Assembly (NCBI GenBank): GCA_038502055.1
Contig: JAXRKN010000038.1
Span: forward strand, 4,154,001 to 4,218,000
Reading direction: 5' to 3'
Source: Tanytarsus gracilentus
Lineage: Eukaryota; Arthropoda; Insecta; Diptera; Chironomidae
DNA length: 64,000 nt
In this document: in pieces, positions 24,541 to 36,112 of the stretch
Numbering within the stretch: the stretch's first letter is position 1
How the letters are laid out: the number at the start of each line of letters is the position of its first letter
The notes under the pieces: model-generated
The model's database searches: none
What the model was told of the DNA's origin: nothing
The model's input: the letters and a program-made list of their open reading frames with translations, nothing else
Made by a program: the position numbers and the translations under genes

Positions 24541-25452
24541 AAATGTTTCAAAACCCACACGTGGGTGTTGCCGTGTAACCCACTTGTAACAGATCAGTAT
24601 TGGAAATGTAACATGGCGAAGTCCTATGAAGAAGCCTTGGAGAAGCCAAAAGGGAAGCCTTATGGAAAATATTTCTCAATTATGTTACATTTCCCACTGT
24701 GTTTCATTTTCCACCATGTTTCATTTTTCACTATGTTTCATTTTCTATTGTGTTCCATTTTCCATTGTGTTCCATTTTCCACTGTGTTCCATTTTCCACT
24801 GTGTTCCATTTTCCACTATGTTCCATTTTCCACTGTGTTCCATTTTCCACTGTGTTTCATTTTCCATTATGTTCCATTTCCCACTATGTTCCATTTTCCA
24901 CTGTGTTTCATTTTCCATTATGTTTCATTTTCACCATGTTCAATTTTCCACTATGTTTCATTTTCCACTATGTTCCATTTTCCACTGTGTTCCATTTTCC
25001 ACAGTGTTCCATTTTCAGATCCATGCCAATCGATTCCTGGTCAAATTCCGAGTTCAACGAGGTACATGAAGCCATACTTTTAAAAAATGGACATTAGGGG
25101 CACTACTGGCCGGCCGTGATGGACATTGGTGGCACTCTTGGATGGCCATGATAGACATTCCTCAAATATCATCAATGCCTTTCGATTCCTGATACAAATA
25201 CGAGTTCAACGACATACATGAAGCCATATAACAGGAAATTTGTGTGAAAAATGGCATTTAGGGCTGTCCATGGCACGACCTGTGGTCATGACCCTCATAA
25301 TTCCTAAAATGGCCGAATCTAAATTCATAGACCTACCATTTGGCGAAAACTAGAAGTCTCTAGCTATCTCAGGAGCCGAGATCTCGATGGAACAGACGGA
25401 CAGACGGACGGAAATAGGCGCATATAAGTGTTACACCACTTCGTGGGTTACA
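24541..25452 (+). repeat. Dispersed repeat family, copy 2 (with minisatellite)
   Basis: The sense-strand counterpart of 6112-6948. It starts AAACCCACACGTGGGTGTTG and ends GCATATAAGTGTTACAC. A GTGTAACCCAC-type segment is inverted between the ends (24570-24585 and about 25440-25452). One degenerate unit of roughly 125 bp is kept (ATGCCAATCGATTCCTGG...AAATGGACATTAG), and the rest is replaced by a 17-bp minisatellite. I found no target duplication, so the class (MITE or other) is open. Confidence 0.7.
24688..25016 (+). repeat. 17-bp minisatellite, about 19 copies
   Basis: Tandem TTCCATTTTCCACTGTG with variants (TTTCAT, CTATG, CCACAG). Because 17 is not a multiple of three and the unit has no stop, all three plus-strand frames stay open across the array and give 17-residue periodic peptides. 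These are not genes. Confidence 0.9.
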
Positions 25453-26788
25453 CTAAAAATTGAAGCAGCATTGCGACTTTGGATCGTGTTTTATATTTGT
25501 TTTATGTGCTGAACACAGCAAAATTGCCATGTGGTAAAAAATGTGTTTGTACTTTTCAAGAAATTAACTTTTCTGTGTGAGGAATTTTTTGATCGAGTCT
25601 AGCTTTTATTTTGTTGAATCTAGCAATATTTTATTTCTTGCATTTTTGTATTTACAAGCCAAAAAAAATAATTAAATTTTTTTTTCAAAATTGCGGGAAA
25701 TTTAAAAAACTGACTATAAACTGAATTTAACCTTCTTTTTCAGGGTATCCCCAAAAATTAATTTTCATCGTTACTCACAATCTAAATTGATAACAAAAAA
25801 AATTAATTCTAATACATCTCAGACTCTAAATCGTAACCTCGTAGTCCAGTGTGCAACAGTGTGGCATTTTTCTAATTACCCATTCGACGGCACTGACTTG
25901 CTCTCAAGGAGATAAGACATTTCACTTTTTTTCGCCGACGTTTTGATTTGCTTTCTCGCATCATGACTCATTTCCTTTAATATAGTCTTTTATGTGACGT
26001 AATTAAATAATTAGAGTAATTAAATCTCGGAACCTCTTAACACTCGCGCAACTCAACACTAACTGAAAATTAATTTTTGTGAAAAATTGAAATTTATTAT
26101 CAAGTTTCACGTTTTTATAAAGCTATAAGTAATGGTGGTAATGCTGATAACGTTCAATGTGTATTTATTGAAAATCACAATGTTCTCGATTGATTTATTT
26201 TTAATCTAATCTTTACTACATAAATCCTGGATTTAATTTAATCGCGATCAACGTTATTTTACGATGTGTGAATATTTTAGCATGAATAATTTTTCTCATT
26301 TCACCAACATGTTTAATAATAATCGAATGGAATTTTTTCTGAGGTGTCCCACACTGAATGGCGTCATCATTCGTAGACTTATGAATCACACTCAATTGTC
26401 ATTTACTAAATTATTTATTGATTTATCATAAACACAATCGTTAGGGTTTTTTTCAGAATAAATATTCCGTTTTATTTAAATTCCACAAAAATGTATAACA
26501 TCATTTAACAGAAAAAAAGTTGTACCAAAAAAATCTAATTTTTAGTGTGAATTTTAAGAAAGTAAATTAAATTCAAATAACCACCAGAGCTAGTACATAA
26601 AAGAATAAGGAAAAAAATGATTATTGAGATGAGAATTTTTTACTTCAACTTTTTAAAGAATGTTCATAATTTTTTTAAGCACTCAAATATTATCATCGTC
26701 ATATTTTCTTTTAGAAAAAAAAGGCTTTTTATATGCGATTTGAATCACAAAGGACATGCATTGCGATTGATAATAATACTGCCAGAAT
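25453..26788. other. Intergenic, no gene seen
   Basis: AT-rich spacer between the dispersed repeat and the 3' end of thioredoxin. It probably contains the thioredoxin 3' untranslated region on the minus strand. Confidence 0.4.
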
Positions 26789-27606
26789 TTACGAAGTGTG
26801 TTGAATAATGAACTTTTCGAGCTTTTCAGGATTGGCGCCAGAGAAGCTATCGATTTGCTCTCCCTGCTTGATAAACACGAATGTTGGCATGGACGAGATG
26901 TTGTAACGGACAGCCAATTCCTCGCATTCATCGACATCGACCTAGAAAAAAGAACAATTGATATCGCGTGAGTATAGAATGCACCTCATTAGGTCCCTGG
27001 TGACAAGAAAATCTTATCAATTCTAATGTTTTCCTTTTACCTTGACAACGATAATTTTATCGCTGTAGTTGTTGGAGAACTCTTCAAGTTTTGGGGCGAT
27101 CATCTTGCATGGTCCACACCATGTGGCAAAGAAATCGACAACAATGAGGAGATCTTTGTGTGCCGTGAGCTTGGCATCAAAATCAGCCTAAAATGAAGAA
27201 AATTCAGATCGATTAGTCGATTACGTCATGAGCGATGCAGCTAACGACGAATTAATAATCATCGCAGTTGACACTTAATACATTTTTTATGAGGTAGCAG
27301 AATAATAAGATATAAAAATTACAGTGCAGCCCTTAAAGTGATTAACTTTATTTTTCATGAAGCAATTAAATGGACAGCAATTTTTAGCTAGCTCTGCCAT
27401 TTTTCAAGAATTGTTAATTTTGAACAAAATGTGAGAGGGGGGAAAATTTCAAAGTTAACTGCCTTTAATTTATTTAAACCGGCGTGACTTCATCGTTTCT
27501 CTCAGTAACAAATGAAGGTCAGCGATTAATTTTATTTTCTTGCAAAATCAGATGCGATTTCACCATAAACTGCAACACTTACCGTATCTTTAATATGATA
27601 GACCAT
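26789..27606 (-). CDS. Trx-2: Thioredoxin-2 (cytosolic thioredoxin)
   Basis: Three exons: 27606-27583, 27187-27041 and 26941-26789, phase 0 at both junctions, giving 107 aa, the normal length. The active site is WCGPC with Cys32 and Cys35, preceded by IVVDFFATW. The cis-Pro loop SSMPTFVF and the C-terminal SGANPEKLEKFI are all as in insect Trx-2. It reduces protein disulfides with electrons from thioredoxin reductase (insects lack glutathione reductase) and supplies peroxiredoxins and ribonucleotide reductase. The first coding exon is only eight codons (MVYHIKDT). A second ATG-containing block in the first intron could be an alternative first exon. Confidence 0.97.
27323..27400 (-). CDS. Candidate alternative first exon of thioredoxin
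   Basis: Starts at an ATG and runs exactly 26 codons to a GT donor (GGCTGCACT/GTAATTTT) in phase 0, the phase needed to splice to the thioredoxin exon at 27187. It encodes MAELAKNCCPFNCFMKNKVN followed by HFKGCT: basic and Cys-rich with a CCxxxC pattern. Splicing would replace the short MVYHIKDT start and add 18 residues. It lies in the first intron. No transcript evidence is available here, and a chance match cannot be ruled out. Confidence 0.4.
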
Positions 27607-28707
27607 TTTTAAGAATCACTTGTGAATGCTGTGAATGCTTTAAGAATCAAAACTCGAGTAAATTGTGAAAAAATTGTGAGCCGTACGCGGACTTTTAAGC
27701 CACCTCAATCGAATGTGAGCGTCGAACATGAGCGCGATTTTCTTATAAGATTTTTTTTGGAATTTTAAAAATTTAAATCCATGAAAATGAAATAAATTTT
27801 AAAATTTTATTTTTTAATTTTTTAAAATAATTAATAAAAGAGAAAAACGCGCTCAACGGAAGTTCGACTGTGTAGACACACGAAAATTCCATTCAAGTGT
27901 TTGTAAAAAGAAAAAGTGTGCAAGTGTCGAAATTTTAAAAAAATCCGTTAAAATAAATACAACGTATATTCTCGGTTAGTTTAAGATAATATCTTTATTC
28001 TGATGATTTTAACATATTTAGTTGGCAAATACTTTTTTTATACTTTGAACTACATTCCCTTCCCTTTGAGCATTTCAATCACCTTTAATTGTAGTGCATT
28101 TATGTGTCGTTTGAATATTAACAAAAATATGTACTCTCTATTGCTATAATTCTCTGCATTCTTTTTTTTTCGTACTTTTCATTGCATGATACATTCATTA
28201 TTAATTGTAATTTTTTTTATCATTCCAAGTCTTATAATTTAAAGAGATTTAATTGAAAATTTTTGAAATTTTCTTTACCACAAAAAACTTTTTTTTTCGT
28301 TAAGATTTTTTTCTACAGAAAGGTTCTAAGGAGTTTCAGCTTATTTTTTGTTTTTTGTGCTGTTAGGTTATTAGTAAAAGTGCTTTTAATGATTCTTTTC
28401 TCGTGTTTTGATCTTAAAAAAGTCTCTGACGAAATTTTGAATTTGTCACTCGTTTTTTTTAAATTCACAACAAAAAAATTTATTTTTTTTGAGCAAAAAC
28501 TTTCACTCGTGTTACAAAAAATGTTAACCAATTTCATTTTTAAACGCGACAATTAATTGTTTATAATTTTGATCTTCTAGTAAATTTCTAAAACGAACAG
28601 TTAATACTTTGATTCATGCTGTGAGTGATGGAAGTTGAAAGTTTAAAAAGAGGGGCGGAATCTTCTTTAACTTTCGTAAACTTTCGAGCTCTCCCTTATC
28701 TTCCATT
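27607..28707. other. Spacer between thioredoxin and rolling-stone-like gene
   Basis: Should contain the thioredoxin promoter and 5' untranslated region (just above 27606) and the 3' untranslated region of the next minus-strand gene. Open frames on both strands at 28263-28556 are T-rich/A-rich shadows without protein features. Confidence 0.4.
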
Positions 28708-29836
28708 TTATTTCAAATCTAAAATTGTCGGAATTGTGAAATCTTTCTGTTCGGAGAGCATCTTGGCGTGCTCTTTGCACGTTCCCGGAATCCTATTCTT
28801 CTCCTTCTTGGCAAAGAGTTTCTTGTGGATCAAAAAGCGAACTTTGCATGCACAACAGCATAAAATGTGAACGAAAACTACAAAGAAAATCCCGCCGACG
28901 CAAACGACAATTGTCTTTCCGGGCTTCTCCCAATTCACCAATGGATAAATGTTGTTTTCCAATTTTCTATCGGTTCCTCCGGCCAAAAAGTACACCAGCG
29001 TAAATATGGAATAGCTGAGTCCCAAGCCAGCTATAAAAAGAAATGAAAATTCAATTAAAAAAATAAATTTTCGCATTGATTTTTCTCTTTTCATCGCCGC
29101 TCACCCGAGAAATATAGATCAGGGTCCATTCTGACGGGATGTCCCACAAGCAATAAATCAGCGAACATCAAAATCGCTAGCACGGTATGCACTAAGAAAT
29201 TTATCAAGTCAAAAGAGTCGTATTCTGGAACAAAAAAAAATTGTGTAAATTAATCATTTCTGATTTGACATTTTGAGATATTTACCTGAATCGTGAACCG
29301 TTGTCCAGTATAAGAATGTCCTAAAAATGTAATTTGTTTGCAAATTAAGTGTTTAAAAAAATTCTATGACTTACACAATGAACCCATAGACGGTTCCAAT
29401 TGAGTAACAAATCCAATAAAATTGCTGCACATAGCCAACTTTTGTCTGAAGCACAACCTCATAATCACGATTATTATCCATCAACGCTTTGGTGCAAATC
29501 AATGCCGAAAGCCACGCCTGAAAAAATTAAAAATTATTTCTATATAAATTTAATTTTATTAAATTAGCTTCAAACCTGCACAGTGCAAGCTAAAACAGCC
29601 CAATGCGTTAAATAAATCCACCACTTGGCGTAGTGATCCTCAAATTTTTCGCCTCCTCGGCCAACGTCAATGGAAGAACAAACTATTATGGCGAGGAAAA
29701 TTATGGCGTTTATCCAGCGGTAGAACAAGTAGAGGAGCATAACTTTCTTGTGATTTTGCCACTGACAGACATGGAGACTTGGAATGTCTTCGGTTTTGAG
29801 ACCCGTACTGAGGCCCTTCCAGAGTCGTGTCACCAT
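28708..29836 (-). CDS. rost: Rolling stone-like multipass membrane protein
   Basis: Five exons: 29836-29576, 29517-29375, 29320-29286, 29224-29105 and 29030-28708, GT-AG and in phase, giving 293 aa. The N-terminus VTRLWKGLSTGLK..., then CQWQ, a hydrophobic segment after YRWINAIIFLAIIVCSS, WWIYLTHWAVLACTVQ, then IGTVYGFIVTFLYWTTVHDS and LVHTVLAILMFADLLLVGHP match the Rolling stone family. Several membrane helices follow, and the C-terminus is basic and cytoplasmic. In Drosophila the founding member is needed for myoblast fusion, but the family is broad, so this copy's role is uncertain. In-frame Met codons upstream (29947) would add about 37 residues that do not resemble the family. Confidence 0.88.
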
Positions 29837-32800
29837 ATTGCCTCTGTTATTCATGAATGAGAAATTTACTATTTTAGTGTATAATTTACAATGTAAAGCG
29901 ACAGGCTTGAATGACACGCTGTACAAGTGATGCTTTGCTGAACTCAATTTTGTATTTAAAAAACAAATAAAACAAAAACAAAATTATGTGGAAGTATTTT
30001 TCTAAATGAGTTTTGGTGAAGCGAAAAATAATTATTTAATCGTAATCGAAAACGGAAAAAAAATATTACATTAACAATTATAAGTGTAAAAAGCTTACGA
30101 TATCAAAATATGAAATGAGATGATCTTAACAGCGTGAGCTTCCGTCTACGAGTGAGGTTTAATATACTAAATTGGCCCTTAAATAGTCTCAAGAATATGA
30201 TGAAGAATTTTTATAAGTCTGAAGTTATTTTACAATCAATTACATGAGCCTAAGTGGAGCACAATTGAAAAAGCCAGTCAATGGCATAATGTCATAAACT
30301 ACAAAATTTGATCACAATGGCAATAATCTTCATATTTGACAATACGATGTTGTCGAGGCAAAATGTTACAATTTTTATTTTTAGACTATCAAGAAAAAAA
30401 AGGTGAGATTGACTCGAAGTGAGGTCGATAAAATATTGAGTGCAATTTTTATGATTGTGGTAAAAATTATAATATTTAATGGAAATTTTTTGTTTTAAAA
30501 ATAGAAAAAAATTTTAACCGTCGAAAAAAATTTTAAGTGACAAAATTTAAATTTTGTAACGGAAATAAATAATTTTATTTAGAATTTTCTTTCAAAACAT
30601 TTTTTATAAGTATCTCAAACAGACATTTCGTAAGTCATCAAATATGAGATTTACACATGACAAGCTTGTCAATCCTTTTTCCCCATGAATTTGTACAGCT
30701 TCTTGATTATTTAGGTATGAAAGGTTCAAATTTATTAAAGTTTTAAAGACGCTGAAATGTTTATTGATGTTAACTTTGAAAAAGGTCAGTTATAACGAGC
30801 AAATAGAAATAGGTTGAATCTATGAGCTAAAGTTTTTGAAATGCCTCCAAGAAAAGTGGCTAATTTCTGTAGTTTAGAGCTTTTCATATCGTGATTTATT
30901 CGGAGCACGTTTCTGGGTCATGAATTGAAAGCAAGGAAAATTCCAGTGACACGCTTAAACATTAACTGCCTTCATCTCTACGGCACTGAACTTTTCCATT
31001 ACTCATTTGATGCCAAAAAAAATCACAAAGATTTTTTTATTGAGCTGTGTGCACCACCTACATTCAAAAAGGCTCTCCCTCACTTCTAACTCACACCTTC
31101 CGATGCGGATAAAAAACTTCCTCATGTACACTTCACTTCACTCTTATTCTCGCAACATTTTTTTCCCACGCTATTATTATCCTCTCTAAACTTTACATGC
31201 GATGATTTCTCTAAAGTGTATGTGGAGAGTGGAAAAAAATCGAATATTTAAGGGCGGTGTACACGGATAGTGTTGCGAAAGCTCTCTTATGAAAATTTAA
31301 TGAAGACTAAAAATATTTTCTCTTCCTCCTTCTCCCATTTTTCTATTCCTGCGATTATTATGAGAGGGAGTTTATGAAACAAAAGTGAGTTTATAATGCA
31401 AAAGCTAGTTGAACTAAAAAAGTGCACTCAAACAACATCCGCGCATGAATGTATAATGTCCACACAATAATTGCACACCAACTTGCTGTCAAAAATGACA
31501 CAAATAAAAAGACAACAAATCACACACAAAAAAATTTTGTTTGTGCATAAAAGTCACATTTAGTTCATGACAACTATCAAAAAAACACTTTTAATGGAAT
31601 TACGGGAATTCAAATTTAGAAAATTTCATTCAATTTGTATCGATTGTGCATTGCAAATTGCACAATTATACACATTGGAATGAGTTTTCATGTATCAAGG
31701 TCACACACACAGAGATTTGGGATGGGCGCTACCCCGAAAGCTGATGAAAAATGGGAGAGATGAAAAATTTCAATGATTGCGAAATGGATTTTTTTCTTCT
31801 CGTTTGCAAAAAGGTGAAATAAGTGAATAAAAACTTTAGCTAATAACTTTTTCGGCTCTTCATGCTGCTGCACTTCGTACATCCCGGGCGCACAAGTGAG
31901 TTTTTAGCGAACGAAAAAATTAATATCTCAAAAACACAATATAGCGGTAGTCACTCGGGGCGTAATTATTTATTATACAACGCACATACAATGAGTTTTC
32001 TCTTTTTCTTGAGCACACTTAAAATTGCATTTGAAAGCTTCTTCTGTTTCACCCGCCAAGCGAAACTATTTTTCTTCTAAACTCTTAATTGGAATCTTCA
32101 AAATGAGTCTGAAGCTTATTATGCAGTCACATACTTTCAACTATACTTCTCGGTTGCATATCTTGGACAAGTCACAAATGAGACTGAAAATTCCTCTTTT
32201 TTGCATGGTGGTGTGTGAAAAATTTTCATCCTAAACTTTTCTCTTCGCTCTCTCTCGCTCGAAAGCTTGCGCATGTCAAATGAAGGAGAAAAGCGCTTGA
32301 AAGCATGGTTTCAATGTCAAGTACATCCATGAAAACAAACCTTATTGCTCTCTCTGAGTTGGTAGCGTTTCTCACTAGTTCGGCAAGTGTACCGAAATTT
32401 AATCCAATTATACATTATCAATTTAATTACTTACACAGATAATTCACTAATTTAATTAAACAAAAGCTCTTGCACAATTTTATGCTCCAATTGTTTCTCG
32501 CCATTCACCTCAACATTTAGCAGACGACGAATTTAATGATAATGACGATGGCATGAAAATGGCAAAAGGAAAATCTTAATGAAATAGGAAGAGGAAGAAA
32601 TATTGCAAATTGACGAAATCAAAGTGAAAATGGGCCGAGAGAGAGAAAATTGAAATGAAACATGGGTTGATGATTGACAATTTATTTTTATTGTTTTTTT
32701 TTTCAGCTTGCAAAAATATTTTTAATAGCCTTTGGATGACGGCCCATGTTCAAATGGTTGTTTTGTAGCTGTTTCAGCTCTTGTAAAAAAATTATTTAAT

Positions 32801-35050
32801 TTCCCTTCGACATGCTCGTGAACGGTTCGCTAATAAAAACGAATACCAACAACAACGAAAGTGCCATTAAAGAAATTCTTTCTATCTTCCACTTCCTCTC
32901 TCTCCGGACTGACATAAATGTCTAAAACGATTCAGCACCATGAAATGATTCTTGTTGAATTTCTTCCGTTTGCTTCGGTCGGTAGTTTATTGTTTACTTT
33001 AAAATTGCCTTGTTATGCTGTGCCGGATACAATGCTAATTAGAATGAATCTGACTAAGGGATGATGTTGATGAAATGTTTTCGAAAAGATTATTTCCTTC
33101 TCAGAAAATTATCCTCATGTCAGCGAAAAACAATTTCAGAGTAATAAATAAAAATTTTCAATATTCCGCAATGTCAAAAGTGCGATTCATAAGAAAAGAA
33201 CATAAATATTTTTACATCATCCGTAAAAGTCCTCGGTGAATTTTTTTAAAAGAATATTCGTAGACGCACGTCGTGTTTTAAAGCTTTTTTTGTCAGTTGA
33301 GGATTTTATTTTTTCCATGTAATTTCTAATTTTTTAAGCTCCAAATTAAAGCTGATTTAAAAAAATTGTTAAAGTGTGAAATAAAATTAAAAATTTTGAT
33401 TGCTTGCACTTGGTTGCTATAAAACTTTTACGACAACTTTTTAAGCACGCGTCTCTGAAAAAGCCCTCATAACAAATCTTCAGAAAAGTTTCTAAATTAA
33501 ATTTAAAAATTCTAAATTGTCAAAGATTTACAAGAAAAAATCAAAAAAGGTTCTAATGTCAGCCACATGGGAGCTTAAATCTTCTTCTTTCCAATCATCG
33601 CAGGTGATAAAAGAGGCAAATCTTTCAATGATAAATTGAGATTACACACATTGACATCTACAGCAGTTGAGACATGACTGAAATGGCATTAACTCCTTAA
33701 TATCTCTAAATGACCGTATATCCGAACATATCATGTAATAGTCTTTCATATTAAAATCCTTTTTGTGTCCTTTTATGCTTTTATTACACGTCCACCGATA
33801 AACGTTGAAAAAGCAATGACCCTCGCCTATGAATGTGCTCCATTTCGAGAAGTGAAATTTTATATGTAGAAAAATATCTTATACGACAGGTATCATGAAT
33901 AACACCCCATAAATCGTCTTTATGCGCCGTTTACATGAAAAGAGTAAAACATTTTTTTTATGAAAAAGAAAAACTTTTTTCGAGATGTGTGCGGTGTTGA
34001 AGAGAAAGAAGAAGTAAATAAAATGCCTCGCTTTAAAAAAGTTTCTTAAATGAAACAATAAGTTTGATGCTGAATAACAAAAGAGTAATATTGAAGACCA
34101 TTAAGGGGAGCACATGAGGATAATAAATGTGCCATTTTACCTTTTCCCCTTTTTATTCAGACTTCCCTCAAAATAAACACGTAAAAAATATCTCGCAATT
34201 TTGATGCAAGGGCAAAGCATCCTCGCGAGACATTTAAGAGAAGAAATTGAATCTCTCGTGAGAGATAGGAAAAAAAAAAATTGCTTGTAAATGTCACTTT
34301 ACCGTAGTGTGTGCCATGGGGGTTTTCCTTCCGAAAAGTGAAAGCACGTTTTTCTTTTTTGTCACAAAGAATGGCTGAAAAATTATCATAATAAAAAATT
34401 GTTGCCATGTCATTCCCATATCTGACCTCTTTCTCCATGCATCCCTGATTTCTTCATCTAAAAAAAAGTTTTGATTTCTTGGATAATCAAATTTAGCGAC
34501 AGTCCCTTTAAAAAAAGTTTAAGAAAATAAATTTTGTTAAATTCACCAACTGCGCGCAATAAAAAAGAAAAAAGTTTCTCACTCGAGAATTTGCATCGCA
34601 AAATCCACGAATGAAAGCTGAAAATGATGTGGTAGCTTCATCTGCATGAGAATAGCAACGTCAAGAATATTTCATAAACATGTAGAGGAGCGTGCGAAAG
34701 TGGGATGGAAGAATTTTTTTGTCGTAAAGGGAAAAAAACAATTCAAAATTGGATTTTCATCGATTTATTTGCTTTATTTCTCTTTTTTCAGTTGCCTTTT
34801 TGCTCGATTCAATGTCATACACAGAATATATTGAAAATGATATCTTTCTACCATAAAACTCTGGAATTGATATGGCTGCGTCTGTCGATATTCATATTCT
34901 AAAACTGTCTGTTGCTGATGGTGCTTGTTTATGGCTTGTTTATAATTTTAATTTCAAATTGCTACATGCAAATACATTTTTGTGGATAGAGGAAGGAAAG
35001 ACATGAAAAACTTTCATATATACAATTTAGCTTTTTGAGCTTCCGCTTAT
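29837..35050. other. Long gene-poor region
   Basis: AT-rich intergenic or intronic DNA. No frame shows domains, signal peptides or consistent splice structure, and I saw no RNA gene. Confidence 0.4.
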
Positions 35051-35059
35051 GCTTTCTTG

Positions 35060-36103
35060 GGGTTAGGACATTTTGCCCCTGTACATTTTGCCCTCACCCA
35101 AAATCCGTGGGCAAGGGAAAAAAAATATAGGGTCAATTTGTCCGGGCAATTTGCCCAAAGATTTGACCATGCCACATATTTTTCAAATTTTGCCCTCATT
35201 TGACCATGGACAAATTGACCCTATATTTTTTGCCCACAGACAATTTGCCCATACATTATTTAATTGTTTTAATATTTTTTCAAATTTTTTATACTAACTT
35301 TTTACACTAATTTCACTATGATATACTTAAATAGAAATAAGCGATTTTTAATTTTGCCCCTATTGGCACTTCTTGAGTATGCATACTCAAAAATTTTTAA
35401 CTGAAAGTGATAAAACACCGAATTGCTTCTTCTAAATCCCATATAAAATTTATAAAACTATTAAATGAGAGTAAGTTTTGAAATTAAATTCTTTTGAGGA
35501 TATTAAGCACTTCTTGCAAATAAAAAAATTTATAATTTTTTGAAAAATTGTCAATGTTCTTCATCTACAACATGCAAACAAGTCAGATTTTTATCTTAAA
35601 AGAATCAAAAGTTATGGCAAAATCAAAAATACCTCTCTGGAATCTTCGAAATTTTTCAGAAATTTTAAGACTTACTTTTTCAGGTTTGAGAGCAGACTGC
35701 TCCATAACTATGAATGCTGGATAGTACATGTGATATATCAAAATTTCTATTAAGAAAAAATACAACCTGATTTTTGTTAATGTAAAAACCACTAAAAAAA
35801 CCCAAAAAATAGACAAAAAGTAAATCTTTAAAATTTTCCGTATTGGCTCGATAAAAACTTTAAATTATTTTAATTAAGTTTATATTTTGACAAAAAAAAT
35901 TATTCATGGGCAATTTGTCCATGGGCAAAAAATATAGGGTCAATTTGTCCAGGGCAATTTGCCCACAGATTTGACCATGCCCACATATTTTGCAAATTTT
36001 GCCCTCATTTGACCATGGACAAATTGACCCTATATTTTTTTTGCCCTTGCCCACAGATTTTGGGTGTGGGCAAAATGTCACAGGGGCAAAATGTCACAGA
36101 GTC
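35060..36103. mobile_element. Non-autonomous inverted-repeat DNA transposon (1044 bp)
   Basis: Flanked by a 9-bp direct repeat GCTTTCTTG (35051-35059 and 36104-36112). The terminal inverted repeats share GACATTTTGCCCCTGT, then ACATTTTGCCC, CACCCAAAATC.GTGGGCAAGGG and on to ATAGGGTCAATTTGTCC; the arms extend about 190 bp with mismatches. Each arm is itself self-complementary: TATAGGGTCAATTTGTCC is followed about 90 bp later by GGACAAATTGACCCTATA. So each end can fold into its own hairpin. A 9-bp duplication points to a Mutator-like element; if only 8 bp count, hAT or P types are possible. The interior is AT-rich with no transposase. Confidence 0.85.
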
Positions 36104-36112
36104 GCTTTCTTG

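Noticed and set aside
24565..25097. Three overlapping plus-strand frames of 132-172 codons
   Set aside because: All are the 17-bp minisatellite read in different frames.
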